Shown: in pieces, positions 60,901 through 64,000 of the stretch
Numbering within the stretch: the stretch's first letter is position 1
Layout of the letters: each line of letters opens with the position of its first letter
Assembly (NCBI GenBank): GCA_024734555.1
Contig: JANPWX010000548.1
Location: forward strand, 1,136,825-1,200,824
Length of the DNA: 64,000 nucleotides
Direction of reading: 5' to 3'
From: Trochalopteron elliotii
Taxonomy: Eukaryota > Chordata > Aves > Passeriformes > Leiothrichidae
Notes under the pieces: generated by a model
What the model was told of the DNA's origin: nothing
What the model saw: the letters and a program-made list of their open reading frames with translations, nothing else
Databases searched by the model: none
Made by a program: the position numbers and the translations under genes

Positions 60901-62537
60901 CTGAGGATTTTAATAAATAAGTAAATTTGTTCCTTAGTCTTGTGATGCAGCTGTCATGGCATTTAGAAATGGGCCTTTAATAACACATTGTGTCTCAACA
61001 CTCCTAAATATTGAGTGAGAAGGGCATCAATCCACTGATCTGACCGTCAGACACCTCTGACTAAATGCATCCTCAAATTAGGTGACCTCACACATTAGCA
61101 AGGTTTATTTCTGCAGCTGAATTCACAGCTCATTTGCTTACCACTCAAAGAAAAGGGAGGAAAAAAAATTAAAAATCTAGCTTTTCTTCTTTTTTTCTTT
61201 TAAAGGAATCCTGGCTTGTTGACCAAGTCATGTGTGTATTTTTTGCCAGGTACCAGTATTTATTAACTGAGGTGGGACTGACGGAATAATAGAATAAATC
61301 CAAGTGGTTTATTCAGATAAACACTATTTTATGGTGATAAAATGCCCATATTCATTTCCTTGTTTTCAATTTGTATGAGATAATGTCTCTCTTCCAATGC
61401 CAATCAGCAAAGCATGCAAATAATGATATCAGTGCATGGAATTAGCCCTGACCAAGAGGAACAGTGTGTAGTCTGTTGTACAAATAGTCAGACTGATTCC
61501 TTCCTTCCTATTTATTTTTTTTCCCCAGCTCCCTTTAAGATGAAATTCTGTGGAGCATTAAACACACAGGGCTTATTCACTTGTTTATGTTGGGTAAGTG
61601 AATTCAGGGCTTGTGGGAGATGCCAGATGGGCTCTGGCAGAGACAGAAGGTCTCTGTGTCTCCACCAAGCAGCAGCAGTGTGTGTTTCCCAAATTGTGCT
61701 GCCAAGTGCCTCAAACCTGACCCACAGGTAAGAGGCTCATTTTGATCCCCCTTCCATCCATATTTAATGGATGAATATTAATGTCCTGGATACTTCTGGC
61801 ATGCTACTGCTTAGCATGGAGGTTTAGATGCTGCTCATCTTCCACTACCCTTTGAGGCAAACATACCCTGCTCTCCAGAAAAGATACAGCAATGATTACA
61901 CTGCTTGGGCTGCTAAAAAAATACCCAAACANTTTGCAATGATTCTGGTTTGTTGCTGCATATTTTGTGCAGCCCATTTCACAAAGCTTAGCAGAGTGGA
62001 TTTGGTTTTCACATTCTGACTTGCTAAATTTATCTTGAGAATGAAATGCCAGCAGGAAAATTTCTCGGGTTCCGCTTCTTGGTGATTTTCATAATGTTTT
62101 TTAAGTTTGAAGGAAGATGATTAATTTGGATGTTTGGGCAGAAAACAAAAGCTGCAAGGGAAACAAATTGGATTACATCAGGGGGATTGGAGGAGAGCTT
62201 TATTTCAGACAGAACAAAAATTGTAATTATATATTGTTTTATCTATTTCATGGCATAGGACTTGCTGAATAATCACAGCAGGACATCAGTCCGGGCAGGT
62301 ATTACAATCCAAACCAGATGAAGCAGTTTCTTTCTGGAATATGCCTTCTTAGTCAGATAATCCTTATAAAAATCAACCATAGGATGCCTATTAAAATTCC
62401 AAAAGGATTGGATGTGAGTGTGTGTAGGAAATCAGCTGAGTTTGCAGCAAATTCTTTAATTAAAACAGAGATTTATTTTTTTTTACTATAGTTAGTCAGA
62501 AAATGTCAGTGTTCTTTATGGGAACACCTGAGATAAA
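53303..62537. other. 9.2-kb gene-free stretch
   Basis: AT-rich DNA with a (GT)n microsatellite at 54911-54937, an 11-bp inverted repeat at 57259-57283, and assorted T runs. Open frames up to 145 codons (plus, 54172-54609) are unrecognised. One undetermined base (n) is at 61932. No gene is supported. Confidence 0.6.
54911..54937. repeat. (GT)n microsatellite
   Basis: A 27-base uninterrupted GT run. Confidence 0.97.
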
Positions 62538-62615
62538 TAGAGAATGGTTTGAGTTTGAAGGAGCCTTAAAGATCCTTAAAGTTCTAACCCTCCTGCCCTG
62601 AATTTGGAAGGGGTT
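62538..62615 (-). mobile_element. CR1 LINE 3' fragment
   Basis: AGAGAATGGTTTGAGTTTGA, then AGGAGCCTTAAAGATCCTTA and CTAACCCTCCTGCC, is the reverse complement of the CR1 3' terminus, moderately diverged. Confidence 0.85.
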
Positions 62616-63393
62616 AATCCTTTGCAGCCCACTGTGAGTATTTTAGGCTTTCTTTTTTTTTTTTTTTTTTTTTTGTCTTCAGTGCACAAGCTTATATGAA
62701 ATTATAGAAGCAAAGCAATATATTGACTTCCCTCTGAGTACAGAGCTTTGAAAATAAGCTGTTACACCCAGGTGGCTCAGCCAGCAGAATTCAAACAATA
62801 GAGACATCTTGGGCTGTTAGATCAATGTCTCATACTAATGAAGTCTCTGTTTGAAATACTACGAGGGTGAATCTTAAAAATCAATCTGTTTGTCTTCAGG
62901 CTAGAAAAAGGTAGTGTTAAACATCCATCCTTCCTGCCTCTTAGCTTGGTGTTTAGTTCTTTGTTAATTAGAGTTTATCAGTCTTGTTAATTACTATTTC
63001 AGTCTTACGAGGTCCTGAAGCTGCTGTTGGTTTGGTTGCACAGTGTAAAAGAAGAGAGGGAAAGAATCAGCCCTGAGATGTTCTTTCCCTGCTGTCCCCA
63101 GAGCAGAAAAAAATGAAGAATTAAAGGGTGTGGAGGAATGAAAGTGAATCAGGAAGAAAGGAGAAATGAGGGAGCACTGTCTGTGTCCTGAGGGAACCTG
63201 CTCAGAATTCTTCTGACAAAGCCAAATTTCAGCCCCAAATCCTTTCTGAATCTGAAATGTTTTTGTTTTGAGGCATTACGATCTCAAACAAAGCTTCAAA
63301 TCCAGGGCAGGACTCTGCTTTCCAGACAAAAGTCTTGACAAACCTCGGGAGAGGCTTGGTGCTTATCTCATTATCTCATCATGGGGATCTGGA
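62616..63393. other. spacer with long T run
   Basis: It contains a 22-base T run (62653-62674). Nothing else is recognised. Confidence 0.6.
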
Positions 63394-63972
63394 TGGGGTT
63401 TTGGCTAAACAGAATACGTTGGGTCTGCCTGAGAGGGAGTTAATTTTCCCCTCTGCAGCCCTCACAAGTGCTGTGCTGGGAGCTAGGAAGGAGCTGAGAA
63501 CACTCCAGTGTTTTGGAGGACAGTGTCAAGGCTCTCTCTCCAACATTCCTCACTTGGGGGTGGACAAAATCCTGGGAGGGGACACAGGCAGGACAGCTGA
63601 GCCAAAGTGACCAAAGGGAAAGATTTCCTTATCACAGGAAATCTGCTCAGCAGTGGAAGCTAAGAGAAGGGGAGTGTGTGTGTGTGTTCATTATTACAAC
63701 ATTTGTCTTCTGGAGGGATTGCTACAGGTACTGCAGCTCTCCTTCCTGGGAATTGGCTAGACATTGCCTGCTGCTGGGGAGCAGAGAATAAATCTTTTGT
63801 TTTCCTTTGCTCCTCTGCACTGTTTTTTTGCTTTATTAAACTGCCTTTTTCTTGACTCATGAGGGTTTTTGGTTTGGTTTTTTTTCCCATCTTATTTTCT
63901 GTCTTGCTGAGGAGGGAAGTGATAGAGCAGCTTGATGGGCAACCAGCAGCCAGCCAAGGTCAACCCACCACA
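63394..63972 (+). mobile_element. LTR of an avian endogenous retrovirus
   Basis: The order of blocks matches a widespread avian LTR: GAGTTAATTTTCCCC near the 5' end; GGGACACAGGCAGGACAGCT and GACCAAAGGGA in U3; AATAAATCTTTTGTTTTCCT; CTTTATTAAACTGCCTTTTT as the poly(A) region; and an end at CAACCCACCACA. It is plus-oriented and about 580 bases. No viral gene or clear tRNA primer site follows in the 28 bases left, so solo LTR versus 5' LTR of a longer element cannot be decided. The 5' boundary is approximate. Confidence 0.75.
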
Positions 63973-64000
63973 CAGAGAAGCTGAAAAGAAGGGGGGAAAA

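Overview
The window looks like nuclear DNA from a bird, probably a songbird. The coding sequence is split by GT-AG introns. The non-coding DNA is AT-rich with few repeats. Almost every recognisable interspersed repeat is a CR1 LINE fragment or an avian-type retroviral LTR. The species call is inference from these repeats. No prokaryotic feature, CRISPR array, tRNA or rRNA was seen.

Positions 1-18596 hold one gene, SEC23IP (SEC23-interacting protein, p125), on the plus strand. Eighteen coding exons can be joined with consistent splice phases into 982 codons and a stop. The window opens inside the first coding exon, so the start codon and roughly the first 20 residues are missing. The product reads in order: a proline-rich N-terminal region that binds SEC23, a WWE-like region, a lipase-like domain with a GHSLG nucleophile motif, a SAM domain, and a C-terminal DDHD domain. 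It belongs to the intracellular phospholipase A1 family with DDHD1 and DDHD2, and it works at ER exit sites with the COPII coat. The first 330 bases are a CpG-rich island. Intron 3 carries a 62-bp minisatellite with a perfect 10-bp hairpin in the canonical unit. Exons 4 and 9 are far more GC-rich at third codon positions than the other exons.

Positions 18597 to about 19720 are probably 3' UTR, with an AATAAA at 19691. From there to 64000 (about 44 kb) I find no gene that I can support. This desert holds ten CR1 fragments, a probable solo LTR at 33681-34144 (minus), an LTR at about 63394-63972 (plus), microsatellites, and a few AT-rich blocks with homeodomain-type TAATTA sites that could be conserved enhancers. 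In other vertebrates SEC23IP is followed by a large gene-poor interval before PLPP4, WDR11 and FGFR2, so a desert here is expected.

I did not find a convincing new biological system. The most interesting leads are the hairpin minisatellite, the patchwork of exon GC content, and a strong out-of-frame acceptor just upstream of exon 11.
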